From contig PLZA01000067.1 of the NCBI GenBank assembly GCA_003153505.1, positions 150,920 to 214,919 of the forward strand: a stretch of DNA of 64,000 nucleotides, given 5' to 3'. This document shows, in pieces, positions 27,308 through 35,668 of the stretch. The notes under the pieces were generated by a model. The model ran no database searches and had not been told where the DNA came from. It was given only the letters and a program-made list of their open reading frames with translations. A program made the position numbers and the translations under genes. The number at the start of each line of letters is the position of its first letter. The first letter of the stretch is position 1. Source of the stretch: Candidatus Dormiibacterota bacterium (GTDB taxonomy: Bacteria; Chloroflexota; Dormibacteria; Aeolococcales; Aeolococcaceae).

Positions 27308-28093
27308 TCAGACGTTAGCGGATGACAGGGGAAGCCAGCGAGCCGCGACTATCGTGACGTTGTCTGTCCCACCTCCCGCAAGCGCTGCATCGCACGCCCG
27401 CGTCAAAGCAACGCCGAGGGAATCAGGCGTAGCCACGATCGCGCCGAGCCCCGCATCGGACAGCGGCTCCCACAGCCCGTCCGAGCACAGCAGCAGGATA
27501 TCGCCAGGTGCGCCGTCCACCTCGAAGATGTCGCTTTCGACCGGGTCGCCCATCACGGCTCGCTCAATGAGGTTGCGTTTCGGATGGTGGCGCGCCTCCT
27601 CGGCGCCCAGCGCCCCGAGCCTCACCTGTGCCGCCGCCCAGGAGTGGTCGTCCGTGATCTGCGTGACGGTGCCGCCGCTGACCAGGTATCCACGGCTGTC
27701 GCCGACGTTGGCGACGGACGCGTGGTTGCCGCTGATGATCGCCAGGACCAGGGTCGTTCCGGGGTTGCCCCCGATCGATTCGCGTGCCACGGCCACCGCG
27801 TCGTTGGCGGCTGCGACTGCCGCTCGAAGCACGGCCGGCGCGTCCCCGGAGGGCTCAGCGCTGGACAGCACCGCCATCGCGGCGTGCACTGCGGCCTCGG
27901 CAGACTCGAGGCCTCCTTTGTGGCCGCCCATCCCGTCTGCGAGCGCCAGCACGGCGAATCGCCCATCTTCGAGGACGCGCGCGTCCCAGACGTCCTGGTT
28001 CTGGGTCCGCACCGGTCCGCGATCTGTGATCCCGGCGATCTCCAGTGCCGCACCCGCGCCGGCGATCGACCGCGTGGCGCGGTCGTCGGTCAC
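27308..28093 (-). CDS. PP2C-type serine/threonine protein phosphatase
   Basis: A 261-residue PPM phosphatase. The metal-binding aspartates are in VLALADGMGGHKGG and VANVGDSRGYLVSGG, with LLLCSDGLWEP supplying the third and DNVTIVAAR the fourth, in the right order. It lacks a membrane anchor or sensory domain. Such phosphatases reverse Hanks-type kinase signalling; no kinase gene is in the window. The GTG start overlaps the stop of the HAD gene as GTGA. Confidence 0.9.
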   Translation of the reverse strand: MTDDRATRSIAGAGAALEIAGITDRGPVRTQNQDVWDARVLEDGRFAVLALADGMGGHKGGLESAEAAVHAAMAVLSSAEPSGDAPAVLRAAVAAANDAVAVARESIGGNPGTTLVLAIISGNHASVANVGDSRGYLVSGGTVTQITDDHSWAAAQVRLGALGAEEARHHPKRNLIERAVMGDPVESDIFEVDGAPGDILLLCSDGLWEPLSDAGLGAIVATPDSLGVALTRACDAALAGGGTDNVTIVAARWLPLSSANV

Positions 28094-28812
28094 GCCCCGG
28101 CCCCGGCCTCGGCAGCTGCGGGATGTCCGAGCAGGCGGCGCACGACCTCGTCTGCGACCGCGACTGGGTCAAGGCACTGGATCGTCACCATGCCGAGCGC
28201 CTCGGCTGCTTCGACGTTGCAGAGCAGGTCATCGATGAAGAGGCAACGCTCCGGGGCGACCCCGAGCCGGCTGCAGGTCAGGCGATAGATCTCCGGATCG
28301 GGCTTGCGCATCGCCACCTTTGACGAGTCGACCACCACATCGAAAAGCTCGTCGACGGGAAAGAGCTTGGTGAAGATCGCCTCACCCTCGCGCGAGATGT
28401 TGGTGAGCAGCGCGGTCCTGTAGTCCGCGTCGTGGATCTGGCGGACGGCATCGGCCATCGCCCCGCAAGCGACCATGCCCCTGCCGAAGACCACCTTCTG
28501 CGCCTCGCGTGGATCGACCTGCTCGTTGCCGGAGTCGTTGTAGCGCGCGATCATCCGATCGAAGAACTCGTCATCCGAGATCTTGCCCATCTCCAGCAGG
28601 TGCAGGTCATGCACACCGGTGGTGAGGTGGTAGTGGTCGCGGAACTCGCCAAGGAAGAACGCGATCACGCTGAAGTACTCGGGAGGCACGTCGGTCCGGT
28701 GATGGAACAGGGGCTCGGTCATCACCCCGCCGAGATCGAAGATCACGCCGTCGAACTCACGCACAGCGCCGGGCGGGTCGGAGGTGGTTTGCTGCTGGGT
28801 CATCGCCTCCAT
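28090..28812 (-). CDS. HAD-superfamily hydrolase
   Basis: A 240-residue HAD-IA hydrolase. Motif I is IFDLGGVM (nucleophile Asp; the second Asp replaced by Gly, as in YihX-like enzymes), motif II is LLTNIS, motif III includes the Lys of MRKPDPEIY and motif IV is CLFIDDLLCNVEAAEALGM. A four-helix cap follows motif I. Likely a small phosphatase or dehalogenase-like enzyme, substrate unknown. Two ATGs (28812, 28803) are possible starts. Confidence 0.82.
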   Translation of the reverse strand: MEAMTQQQTTSDPPGAVREFDGVIFDLGGVMTEPLFHHRTDVPPEYFSVIAFFLGEFRDHYHLTTGVHDLHLLEMGKISDDEFFDRMIARYNDSGNEQVDPREAQKVVFGRGMVACGAMADAVRQIHDADYRTALLTNISREGEAIFTKLFPVDELFDVVVDSSKVAMRKPDPEIYRLTCSRLGVAPERCLFIDDLLCNVEAAEALGMVTIQCLDPVAVADEVVRRLLGHPAAAEAGAGA

Positions 28813-28932
28813 TGTGCCTAACCGTGCCAACATGGCCGGTCATGAGGGCTGGCGACATCACGAATCGGGCGCGCCGCGCCCGCCCCATCAGCGCAAGCCC
28901 GTCCTTGCCGTGACGGAGCTGGGGGCCTGAGG

Positions 28933-29871
28933 ATGCTGGTGTTGAGCAAGCACGACGTCGACGGGCTGCTTTCCGCGCCGGCGATGCTCGACGCGCTCGA
29001 AGCGGGCTTTCGCGCCTACTCCACGGGGCAGGCGTCGGTGCCGCCGCGAACCGCCGCGCGAGCGCCGGCAGGCCTCCTTGGAGCCATGCCCGGTTGGGTC
29101 GCGCAACGGGGATTCGCGTTGAAGGCGGTGAGCGTGTTTCCGGCCAACGCCGAGCGCGGGCTGCCCACGCACCAGGGCGTGATCACGCTGTTCGACGAGC
29201 AGGACGGCTCGCTGCTGAGCGTCATCGATGGCGAGCACATCACCGCGATGCGCACGGGCGGTGGCGCCGCGGTGTCGGTCCGTCACCTCGCACGGTCGGA
29301 CGCGAAGATCCTCACCATCCTCGGAGCCGGTGTGCAGGGGCACGCGCACCTGGCGACCGTGCCGCTGACCCGGGACTTCACGACGATCCGTGTCAGTTCG
29401 CGGAATCCCGGCAGGGCGGCGGCGCTGGCGGCGTCCGATCCGCGGTGCGTGGTCGTCCCGGACTTCGAGGAGGCGGTGCGCGGCGCCGACGTCGTCTGCT
29501 GCTGCACCGATGCGCGCGAGCCGATCACGCGGTACGAGTGGTTCGACTCCGGCGCCCACGTCACGTCCGTCGGCGGAACGTTCGGGCCCGAGCTGGACCC
29601 GGACACGATCCGGCATGCCCGTGTCTTCGTTGAATGGCGCGGCGCCGCCGAGAATGCGCCGCCAGCCGGTGCGCACGAGTTGCAGGGACGCGATCCGGCG
29701 ACGCTCACCGAGCTCGGCGAGGTGATCGCCGGCCTGAGGCCAGGACGCCAGGGCGGCGACGAGATCACGGTGTACAAGTCGACGGGCAGCGGCTTTGAGG
29801 ACGCGGTGGTGGCGCGAGTCGTGTATGACGCCGCGGTCGCGACGAACGTGGGGACGGAAGTCGCCCTGTGA
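28933..29871 (+). CDS. Ornithine cyclodeaminase/mu-crystallin family protein
   Basis: A 312-residue protein. GFALKAVSVFPANAERGLPTH, ITAMRTGGGAAVSVRHLA and the NAD motif LTILGAGVQGHAHLAT are characteristic of the OCD/mu-crystallin family, which includes ornithine cyclodeaminase, ketimine reductases and amino-acid dehydrogenases. It is coupled by GTGA to a PLP ammonia-lyase gene, so a joint role in amino-acid or imino-acid breakdown is likely. Exact substrate not determined. Confidence 0.85.
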   Translation: MLVLSKHDVDGLLSAPAMLDALEAGFRAYSTGQASVPPRTAARAPAGLLGAMPGWVAQRGFALKAVSVFPANAERGLPTHQGVITLFDEQDGSLLSVIDGEHITAMRTGGGAAVSVRHLARSDAKILTILGAGVQGHAHLATVPLTRDFTTIRVSSRNPGRAAALAASDPRCVVVPDFEEAVRGADVVCCCTDAREPITRYEWFDSGAHVTSVGGTFGPELDPDTIRHARVFVEWRGAAENAPPAGAHELQGRDPATLTELGEVIAGLRPGRQGGDEITVYKSTGSGFEDAVVARVVYDAAVATNVGTEVAL

Positions 29872-30797
29872 CGGCGATCGCGGGGGTCGACGCGGCGCGC
29901 GTACGCGAGGTTGCCCGCATGCTCGCTCCGCATATTCGTCGCACGCCGTTGATCCCCACACCGGCCGGCGGGTTCCTCAAGCTGGAATCGCTGCAGCCCA
30001 CGGGGAGCTTCAAGGTGCGCGGCTTCTTCGCCGCCGCCAACATCGTGGATCGCGAACGGGTGGCCCGCGGGTTGCTCACCGTCAGTGCCGGGAACGCCGC
30101 CCTGGCGTGCGCTTACGTCGCGCGCGCACTCCGTGTTCCCTGCCGCGTCGTGATGCTCGACACTGCGCCGGCGCTCAAGGTCAACGGCGTGCGCGACCTC
30201 GGCGCGAACCCGGTGCTGATGCCGCGCGATCGCCTCTTCGAGTGGATCACAGCGCGCGCGTGGGAGCACGATCCCGAGGTCTTCATCCACCCGTTCGCCG
30301 ATGACGCCGTGATCGTCGGTCATTCGTCGATCGTTCCCGAGATCCTCGCGGACATGCCGGACGTCGAGCGGGTGATCGTGCCGGTCGGCGGCGGCGGGTT
30401 GATCTCCGGTATCGCGCTCGGATTCGCCGCTCTCAAACCCAGTGTCCAGGTCGTCGGCGTGCAGTCGGACGGATATCCCTTGTGGCAGCAGGCATTCGCG
30501 ACCAACGGGCCGCCCACGCTGACCCCCGGCACAATCGCCGACGGGACTTCCGCGCCGTTCAATCCCGTGATGTTCGAGCGGCTGCGCGCCCTGGTGCATG
30601 AATGGGTGCTCGTTCCCGAGGCCATGCTGCGACGGACGGTTGCGCGGCTGGCGACCGAGGTGAAGGTGGTCGCCGAGGGGGCTGGTGCGCTCGCCTACGC
30701 GGCGATGGTCCAGCAGGGATCGAGCCCCCGCACCGTGGCGATCCTCAGCGGTGGCAACCTCGACGCGTCCCGACTCGCGGAGTTGCTCACCGAGTAG
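29868..30797 (+). CDS. PLP-dependent threonine/serine dehydratase-like lyase
   Basis: A 309-residue fold-type II PLP enzyme. PTGSFKVRGFFAA carries the Schiff-base lysine, VSAGNAALACAYVARAL is the phosphate/substrate loop and PVGGGGLISGIALG binds the PLP phosphate. It lacks the C-terminal ACT domain of biosynthetic threonine deaminase, fitting a catabolic ammonia-lyase or racemase. The GTG start overlaps the cyclodeaminase stop. Confidence 0.86.
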   Translation: MTAIAGVDAARVREVARMLAPHIRRTPLIPTPAGGFLKLESLQPTGSFKVRGFFAAANIVDRERVARGLLTVSAGNAALACAYVARALRVPCRVVMLDTAPALKVNGVRDLGANPVLMPRDRLFEWITARAWEHDPEVFIHPFADDAVIVGHSSIVPEILADMPDVERVIVPVGGGGLISGIALGFAALKPSVQVVGVQSDGYPLWQQAFATNGPPTLTPGTIADGTSAPFNPVMFERLRALVHEWVLVPEAMLRRTVARLATEVKVVAEGAGALAYAAMVQQGSSPRTVAILSGGNLDASRLAELLTE

Positions 30798-30839
30798 TCC
30801 GACACAGGCCGGCATGTCGCCGAGGTCCGCGAAGCGGCG

Positions 30840-31157
30840 TCAGGACCCGCCGGAGATCGCGACCGGCGACCCCCCAGAGCTGCCCTGAGGAAGCTGCGCG
30901 GGAAGCGCGATGCCGGGCTGGTTGTCACCGGGCTGCTGAGTGTCCTGACCGAAGAAGGGGTCGGGCTGCGTCGCCGGGGTCGCGGCGGGGGCGGCGATCG
31001 GACCGGTCTTGCCGGGCGGGCTGGCTGCCGCAATGATCGAGAAGACCACGGTGAGACCGGCCGCGCCGACCGCCGCGTACCAGGTCAATCGCCGCCGGAG
31101 CGCCAGGCTGAGATCGCGCCGGAGGCGCGCGGAGTCGAGTTCGCCGGGTCCAGCCAC
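30840..31157 (-). CDS. Small single-span membrane protein
   Basis: A 105-residue protein: a basic N-terminal 25 residues, one transmembrane helix (about 28-48, AVGAAGLTVVFSIIAAA) and an extracytoplasmic tail rich in Pro, Ala and Gln (for example QQPGDNQPGIALP). The topology suggests an anchored, disordered external tail. I do not recognise a family. It is the last clearly host-like gene before composition changes toward the integrated element. Confidence 0.6.
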   Translation of the reverse strand: MAGPGELDSARLRRDLSLALRRRLTWYAAVGAAGLTVVFSIIAAASPPGKTGPIAAPAATPATQPDPFFGQDTQQPGDNQPGIALPAQLPQGSSGGSPVAISGGS

Positions 31158-31528
31158 TGTGCCAGCCTAGCCCGGCGAAACTTGCGACGAGGTGACCGTC
31201 GTGCGATTGGTTTCCACCGGTCGCCCCGGCAACCTACAATGCTTGCGGCCCGCGAGAAGGGTCGATGGTGGGCCGGCACTGGGCGTCCGCAGTCCGTCCC
31301 GCGCAGCGAGAGTTTCGGGTGAGGTGGTGAGGGGGCCGAACGTCTCAAAAGACATGGATACGCCACACCGGGACCAAGGTGCCATCGACCTGACCGTCAT
31401 GCCGGAGGGCTCACGCTCACTGAAGGTCGAACGCTGGGACAGTGACGAAGTCCGTCAGACTGCCGTCGAATCCCAGGTGAGCATCAGGCATCGTGCACTG
31501 GAGCTGCAGCGCCCGATCAGGCTCCGTC
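31158..31528. other. Intergenic stretch at the left edge of the element
   Basis: No confident gene. A possible 64-codon plus-strand frame beginning with ATG at 31354 has fairly GC-rich third positions but no ribosome binding site or recognisable family. The 8-mer GACCGTCA at about 31392 also occurs near 46422, upstream of the recombinase gene, but neighbouring bases differ. The segment may hold the left attachment site, which I could not pin down. Confidence 0.3.
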
Positions 31529-31606
31529 TTAGCCTCGCCGCCTGCTAATTCCGAAGCCGCCGAGGAGTAGAACTACGATCACGATGACGAGGATGAGTAC
31601 AAGCAT
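31529..31606 (-). CDS. 25-residue hydrophobic micro-protein
   Basis: An ATG at 31606 opens a 25-codon frame reading MLVLILVIVIVVLLLGG then a short FGISRRRG tail and TAA. One membrane helix followed by a basic cluster is the usual form of conserved tiny hydrophobic proteins annotated in many high-GC genomes. There is no strong ribosome binding site. Whether it belongs to the host or the element is unclear. Confidence 0.4.
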   Translation of the reverse strand: MLVLILVIVIVVLLLGGFGISRRRG

Positions 31607-32201
31607 TGTCTGAGCGTGCGCGCAGCGGACCACGAGCGTCGGTTCGCTACCGGACCGAACTTTTAGTCAAGACGGTCAAAAACCTGCCGAATTCAACACA
31701 TTTCCGTAGATATCCGTCGCTGTGGCCTTCGCGACGGACCTCGTTAGGGTGTGTACTCCTTCACGTGAGAGAACGCTCGGTTGCAACCCTGCTGTGCGCG
31801 GCGTGCGACACGGGAACTACACCGAAGCCGACGACTCCGCCCGCCACAGCGTCATCCACAGCATCTTCGTGGGCGTGACCATCGAGGGCGGCTACACCGG
31901 TCCTGGTCTGTACACGCGTACCGACACCGCCGTTGCCCACCGACTCAGCCGTGGAAGGCAGCGGGACAACGTCACCGGTGTACACCGTTCTATATAGGAC
32001 GGACCGGAAGGTGCGGAATCGGGCGCTTTTGTATTCGGAGCCGAACCCTTGCGCCGTCTCCCTGGTCGCACGGTAGCTCGTCGAGCCGGTCGCCTACCGG
32101 TCCGGTAGCCGGTCTGTCCGACCGGTGCTCTTCGCCCACCGGTAGACGTCCGGCCAATCCCACTACCACCGCTTTTCGTCGCTTGCAACCTGACCCCGGC
32201 G
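31607..32201. other. Non-coding stretch with ACCGGT-type and 12-bp repeats
   Basis: No convincing gene in about 600 bp. It contains a perfect palindrome CTACCGG-T-CCGGTAG at 32094-32108 inside a cluster of CCGGT/ACCGG copies running from about 32085 to 32145. A 12-bp direct repeat GCAACCTGACCC starts at 32185 and recurs at 32225, exactly 40 bp apart. Such an array could bind a regulator or replication initiator of the element. Confidence 0.4.
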
Positions 32202-32360
32202 ATGCGAACATCTGTCCAAATGCCGCAACCTGACCCGCTTTCCGAGCCGTGGATTCGAACCGCGATCGGATCAACCTGGCTCGCAGTCCTGGCGATCGTG
32301 TTCTTCGTGGCGACGATCCTCGACAGGCTCGCAGAGAAACTGATTCTCGATGTAGGCTGA
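32202..32360 (+). CDS. Small single-span membrane protein
   Basis: A 52-residue frame (or 46 from the second ATG at 32220) with one clear transmembrane helix, TWLAVLAIVFFVATIL, then an amphipathic DRLAEKLILDVG tail. No ribosome binding site is obvious. It sits 33 bp upstream of the csbD-like gene. Small inner-membrane proteins of this shape are common in phage-related elements; function unknown. Confidence 0.45.
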   Translation: MRTSVQMPQPDPLSEPWIRTAIGSTWLAVLAIVFFVATILDRLAEKLILDVG

Positions 32361-32393
32361 AGGTCAGCGTTCTACGGCACGGAGGTCAAACAG

Positions 32394-32591
32394 ATGGGTG
32401 GCGACGGCGACAAGTTTGCGGGCAAGGTCAAGGAGGCAGCCGGTGACCTCACCGACGACAAGGACCTCAAGGCCGAGGGCAAGAAGCAGCAGGTGGCTGG
32501 TGACGTAAAGAACGTCGGTAAGAACGTCAAGGACAAAGCCGACGAGCTCGGCGAGAAGATCAAGGACTGGCGAGTAGATCGCACACCGTGA
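32394..32591 (+). CDS. CsbD-family stress protein
   Basis: A 65-residue highly charged protein: DKFAGKVKEAAGDLTDDKDLKAEGKKQQ is the CsbD signature (KxKGxxKExxGxxTxDxxLxxxGKxxQ), followed by a second helical repeat, VKNVGKNVKDKADELGEK. CsbD proteins are small hydrophilic general-stress proteins of unknown mechanism. This one lies among element genes and may be accessory cargo. Confidence 0.8.
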   Translation: MGGDGDKFAGKVKEAAGDLTDDKDLKAEGKKQQVAGDVKNVGKNVKDKADELGEKIKDWRVDRTP

Positions 32592-32901
32592 CCAGCGCCG
32601 GCTCGCGCTCGATGGCGAAGTCCGGGTCGATTGTCCAGCCGGCGACGCGAGCGCGGTCGAAAAGGTCTCCCGGATCATCCGCGATTGGATCGACTGGCGG
32701 GACCGGCGTCGGCATGTCGAGCCGCCCGTACAGGTCGCTCCGCTTTCCGGCACTAGTGCCTGGACGACTCTTGCGAGGGGCACGCTGACGCCGACTGGGA
32801 TCGGCACCAGCGTTAGCGGCGCATCGGCGGCGCTGAGTTCGCGCGTCGGACTGACCGGGATCGGCGTGAGCGGTAGCGGCGCGTCGGCGCGCCTCGGCTA
32901 A
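32578..32901 (+). CDS. Probable coding frame without canonical start, glycine/serine repeat C-terminus
   Basis: A 107-codon frame opens after TAG at 32575-32577 and runs to TAA at 32899. Third positions are strongly G/C and the translation looks protein-like: VEKVSRIIRDWIDWRDRRR, then a double repeat TPTGIGTSVSGASAALS and LTGIGVSGSGASARLG. No ATG, GTG or TTG occurs in frame before the conserved-looking part. Either translation starts at a rare codon near ATC 32578, or a frameshift has detached it from the GTG in the neighbouring frame at 32589. Family unknown. Confidence 0.4.
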   Translation: MAHRDQRRLALDGEVRVDCPAGDASAVEKVSRIIRDWIDWRDRRRHVEPPVQVAPLSGTSAWTTLARGTLTPTGIGTSVSGASAALSSRVGLTGIGVSGSGASARLG

Positions 32902-32908
32902 TCCGCTC

Positions 32909-33103
32909 GTGGCGTCGGTCCGCGTCTCGCCGTACGCGGGCGCCGGTCCCGACTGGCCGCGGTGCGCCTTCTGCGACCGCGCGCCGGTCATCGTGTCGGC
33001 CCGCAAGGACAGCGCATTCGGGTCGGCGCTTTTCTGTGCGGAGTGCGCTCCGAAGGTCCGGGAAGGCGATCCCACGGTCGTAGTGCGGATTCCGGAGCGC
33101 TAG
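32909..33103 (+). CDS. Small zinc-ribbon protein
   Basis: A 64-residue GTG-started protein with two Cys pairs, CAFC and CAEC, spaced about 25 residues apart, a treble-clef or zinc-ribbon pattern, and a hydrophobic strand APVIVSA between them. It lies 7 bp after the previous frame and 8 bp before the Ntn-like gene, so the group is likely cotranscribed. Probably binds zinc; partner unknown. Confidence 0.55.
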   Translation: MASVRVSPYAGAGPDWPRCAFCDRAPVIVSARKDSAFGSALFCAECAPKVREGDPTVVVRIPER

Positions 33104-33111
33104 ATCTACAC

Positions 33112-33852
33112 ATGACGTTGATCGTCACCGTGATCAGCAGCCTTGGGATCATTCAGGCGTCTGATTCGAACGTCACCAAGGGCGATGTTTTGTACACAGG
33201 TTCCAAGGTTTTCGAAATCGACTTCGCTCACGGCGCGCTCTCTATCTCCGGCCGCTACGGTGTGAAAGGGCGACCCATCGACCTCTGGATGCCTGAGTGT
33301 ATTACCGACTACGCCACGACAACGGATCCCACAATCGGCGGCTTCGCAGAACATCTCCGAGGCAGGCTTGAGCGCGAAGTTACAGACGCTGAGCGCGAAG
33401 AGGGGATGCTGATTCACGTTGCCGGTTACGCTCAGAACGCCGATGGGACGCGGCACCCTGAAATGTGGTTCGTCCGCAACCTCGGCATGGGGAGCACGGG
33501 CGACTACGTCAACCCCGGACCATTTGAAATCCGCGAGGACTACTGGGGGCGCGACCACAAGGAGCAGCCCGGTCCGCATACATATCGTTTCTACTTCAAC
33601 GGCTACCCGCCCGGACGCAAGGTATACCTCGCGCTACACGACGCACTGTGGGCGGTCTTCCAAGGGGCATGGCGTCAATCGGGCTGGCGTTTCCGAGAGC
33701 CGGGCACGATCGACGAATTGGCCGCGTTCGTAAAAGCCGAATTCCATGCTCTCGTGGCGCTGTTCATCAGTAGTAATTACATCGCCCCGCCTATCGGCGG
33801 AGATATCCAACTGACCGCAATCGCGCCGCCGCCAGGAACCGTGACACTGTAG
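33112..33852 (+). CDS. Ntn-hydrolase-like protein with Met-Thr N-terminus
   Basis: A 246-residue protein starting MTLIVTVISSLGIIQASDSNVT. The pattern of Thr2, an alternating strand and G-(I/V)-x-x-A-S-D-S is the start of proteasome-like Ntn-hydrolase domains, in which removal of Met1 exposes Thr as nucleophile. Asp18 lies where the catalytic acid of that fold occurs. The rest has alpha/beta character without further recognisable motifs. Substrate and autoprocessing are unknown. GC is lower than in flanking chromosome. Confidence 0.5.
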   Translation: MTLIVTVISSLGIIQASDSNVTKGDVLYTGSKVFEIDFAHGALSISGRYGVKGRPIDLWMPECITDYATTTDPTIGGFAEHLRGRLEREVTDAEREEGMLIHVAGYAQNADGTRHPEMWFVRNLGMGSTGDYVNPGPFEIREDYWGRDHKEQPGPHTYRFYFNGYPPGRKVYLALHDALWAVFQGAWRQSGWRFREPGTIDELAAFVKAEFHALVALFISSNYIAPPIGGDIQLTAIAPPPGTVTL

Positions 33853-34022
33853 GCTACCGTCCGCTCCGCCGAGCCGGATGACTTCGAACGCGGTCACTAG
33901 TCGACCCATAACTACAGCCCAAGGTTTGCCTGCTTCCCTGTTCCGGTGCGCGCGCGTGGCGATCGGCGACGGTACGGATGACCTATGCTTCCGCATAACG
34001 ACACGATAACGGAGGTCAGGAA

Positions 34023-34532
34023 GTGAGGCTTCGAGCGTTGGTGCCTCTCGCGGCGCTTGGAGTGTTCATCCTTACCGCCGACACATGCAATCTGAGCGGC
34101 GGCGCTCCTGCCGGGTCGACGTCTACACCGGGCGGGACGATAACCGTAGCCAGCGGGCAGCGGATGAAGGACACTAACGGGGAATCGGTTACCGTCACGG
34201 CGACTATCACGAAAGCCCTTGACCCGAGTGGATTCGAGACGGTCACCCCGGGTCAGAAATGCGTCGGCGTCACTGTTGCCGTTGTGAATGGGGCGTCGTC
34301 AGAATGGATATTCCCGCTGAGCGAAATCAGTATCGTCGATGCGAACGGTCAAAAGTACACGTCCGATAATGGCCTCGTGACGTGTCTGAGTTCGAGCACT
34401 ATTGACACCCTTGTCGCAGGCGGACACGCATCGGGCAACGTGTACTTCGAGGTTCCATCGGCGGGCGCGCTTGACGTCAACTGGACGCCATCCGACCTAT
34501 CGGGGCAGGTATTTCAGACGCCGTTGGGGTAG
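34023..34532 (+). CDS. Secreted DUF4352-like protein
   Basis: A 169-residue GTG-started protein with strong GGAGG upstream. Residues 1-20 form a signal-like hydrophobic segment (LVPLAALGVFILTAD) with a cysteine at 23, but no clean lipobox. The mature part follows DUF4352, an immunoglobulin-like domain: GFETVTPGQKCVGVTVAVVN, WIFPLSEISIVDANGQKYTS and GNVYFEVPS. Such domains are found in secreted proteins of phages and actinobacteria. Two cysteines may form a disulfide. Function unknown. Confidence 0.65.
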   Translation: MRLRALVPLAALGVFILTADTCNLSGGAPAGSTSTPGGTITVASGQRMKDTNGESVTVTATITKALDPSGFETVTPGQKCVGVTVAVVNGASSEWIFPLSEISIVDANGQKYTSDNGLVTCLSSSTIDTLVAGGHASGNVYFEVPSAGALDVNWTPSDLSGQVFQTPLG

Positions 34533-34655
34533 TCGAGATTCGCGCTCTGACACGCGTACACTCCGCGATAGCAGACAGCCGGGTCTACCGGAGAAACAGC
34601 GGTGGCGCGCGCAAGCTGCGCTCGTCGCGAAGCTCAAGCGGCCCACGGTGAAACC

Positions 34656-34826
34656 ATGACAGACGACGTACGCCGGGCGATCATCTACGTTGCGATCATC
34701 CTGCTCGTTTGGGCCGTCGCGTTCATCGTCGCCGATGGTTTGATTCGCGGCGATATATCTTCGCCTCAAACGTGGAGTGCAACCGCTGGCGATGACTTGC
34801 ACAACATTTTGTTCGGAGGCCTCTGA
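34656..34826 (+). CDS. Small membrane protein
   Basis: A 56-residue protein with one transmembrane helix (AIIYVAIILLVWAVAFIVA) after a six-residue polar start, then a polar tail. The ATG at 34656 puts the helix near the N-terminus; a longer upstream frame is basic and unlikely. No family recognised. Confidence 0.5.
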   Translation: MTDDVRRAIIYVAIILLVWAVAFIVADGLIRGDISSPQTWSATAGDDLHNILFGGL

Positions 34827-34864
34827 AATGATCTCATCCCCGACAAGCTGCATCGGCCGCGAGA

Positions 34865-35383
34865 TTGACTAGTGGGCCGGTGGTCGACGCGACCCGCAAT
34901 CTAGCCGTCGCGCCTTTTCTCGTTCGGCTATTTGAATCGTGTCATCACGCGCTCGGGCGTCTCGCTGAACAGACGCGCACCATGCACGACGCCTTCGCGG
35001 AAACGGGTGAAGTCCTCTTTTGGCTGTACGCGATCAGCAATTACCGAAGGGTGAAGCCGACACTCTCGCCGGGGTTGCGCTGGGCGCGCGATCGGTACGC
35101 GCACGGTCAGCTATTCACCGAGCCCCACAAGATGAGCGGCGACCAGTACGACACAGACTTCGTGTGGGATCGCAGTAGCTACGCTGCACCGCATTGGAAG
35201 CATGCCCTTGAGATTCACTTCGACAACGCGAGCGCCCGGCCCAACAAGTCCGGTTTGCGGGCATATCAAGACGAACTAGCGGGACGACCGGTCCTCGTGA
35301 CATTGCAAGCCGAAGCGGACCGCCTACTCATGGAAGCGGTGCGACGTTTCACGCCGCGAACCGACTGGCGTAAATCGACGTAA
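34865..35383 (+). CDS. Hypothetical alpha-helical protein
   Basis: A 172-residue frame, TTG start with alternatives at GTG codons a few positions on. The first 90 residues look helical (LVRLFESCHHALGRLAEQTR), followed by an aromatic-rich part with several tryptophans. No motif or family is recognised. It is long enough and its codon pattern sufficiently biased to be credible. A ~285-bp gap with a GGCCC/GGGCC inverted repeat separates it from the next gene. Confidence 0.45.
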   Translation: MTSGPVVDATRNLAVAPFLVRLFESCHHALGRLAEQTRTMHDAFAETGEVLFWLYAISNYRRVKPTLSPGLRWARDRYAHGQLFTEPHKMSGDQYDTDFVWDRSSYAAPHWKHALEIHFDNASARPNKSGLRAYQDELAGRPVLVTLQAEADRLLMEAVRRFTPRTDWRKST

Positions 35384-35668
35384 CCGTAGTTCGACGGGAC
35401 GCGCTCGCGCAATGCGGCCCGCGAACCTCCGAGACGTGTCATCGGTCGCGTATGCCAAGTACGAGCCGCGGAGACCGCTATAACGGGGCGGCCAGGGGGC
35501 CAGTTTTGAATACGACTGAGGCAGCACCCACAGGGCACCCGGCCGCCGGCGGCAGCGGAGTAGTAGCGTTCCAATCGCGTCACCAACGCACACGAAATCG
35601 GCCCAGCTCCTTCCTACGTTCCACACCGGGCCGGCTTCGTGTTCCACCGATCACACCAAGGAGCAAGC

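Noticed and set aside
31321..31360. GTCTCAAAAG at the left edge and CCTTTTGAGAC near 46413 as an attachment repeat
   Set aside because: The two copies are in opposite orientation, which is inconsistent with flanking direct repeats of an integrated element.
31201..31360. Possible structured RNA or riboswitch in the GC-rich gap
   Set aside because: I compared it with tmRNA, SRP RNA and glycine riboswitch patterns and found no match.
31722..31997. 91-codon plus-strand frame left of the repeat cluster
   Set aside because: No ribosome binding site, no family and atypical composition; left as non-coding.
32240..32330. T-arm-like GGTTCGAATCC on the minus strand, suggesting a tRNA remnant or attachment site
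   Set aside because: The stem has a mismatch and no acceptor, D or anticodon arm can be folded around it; it lies inside the small membrane-protein gene.
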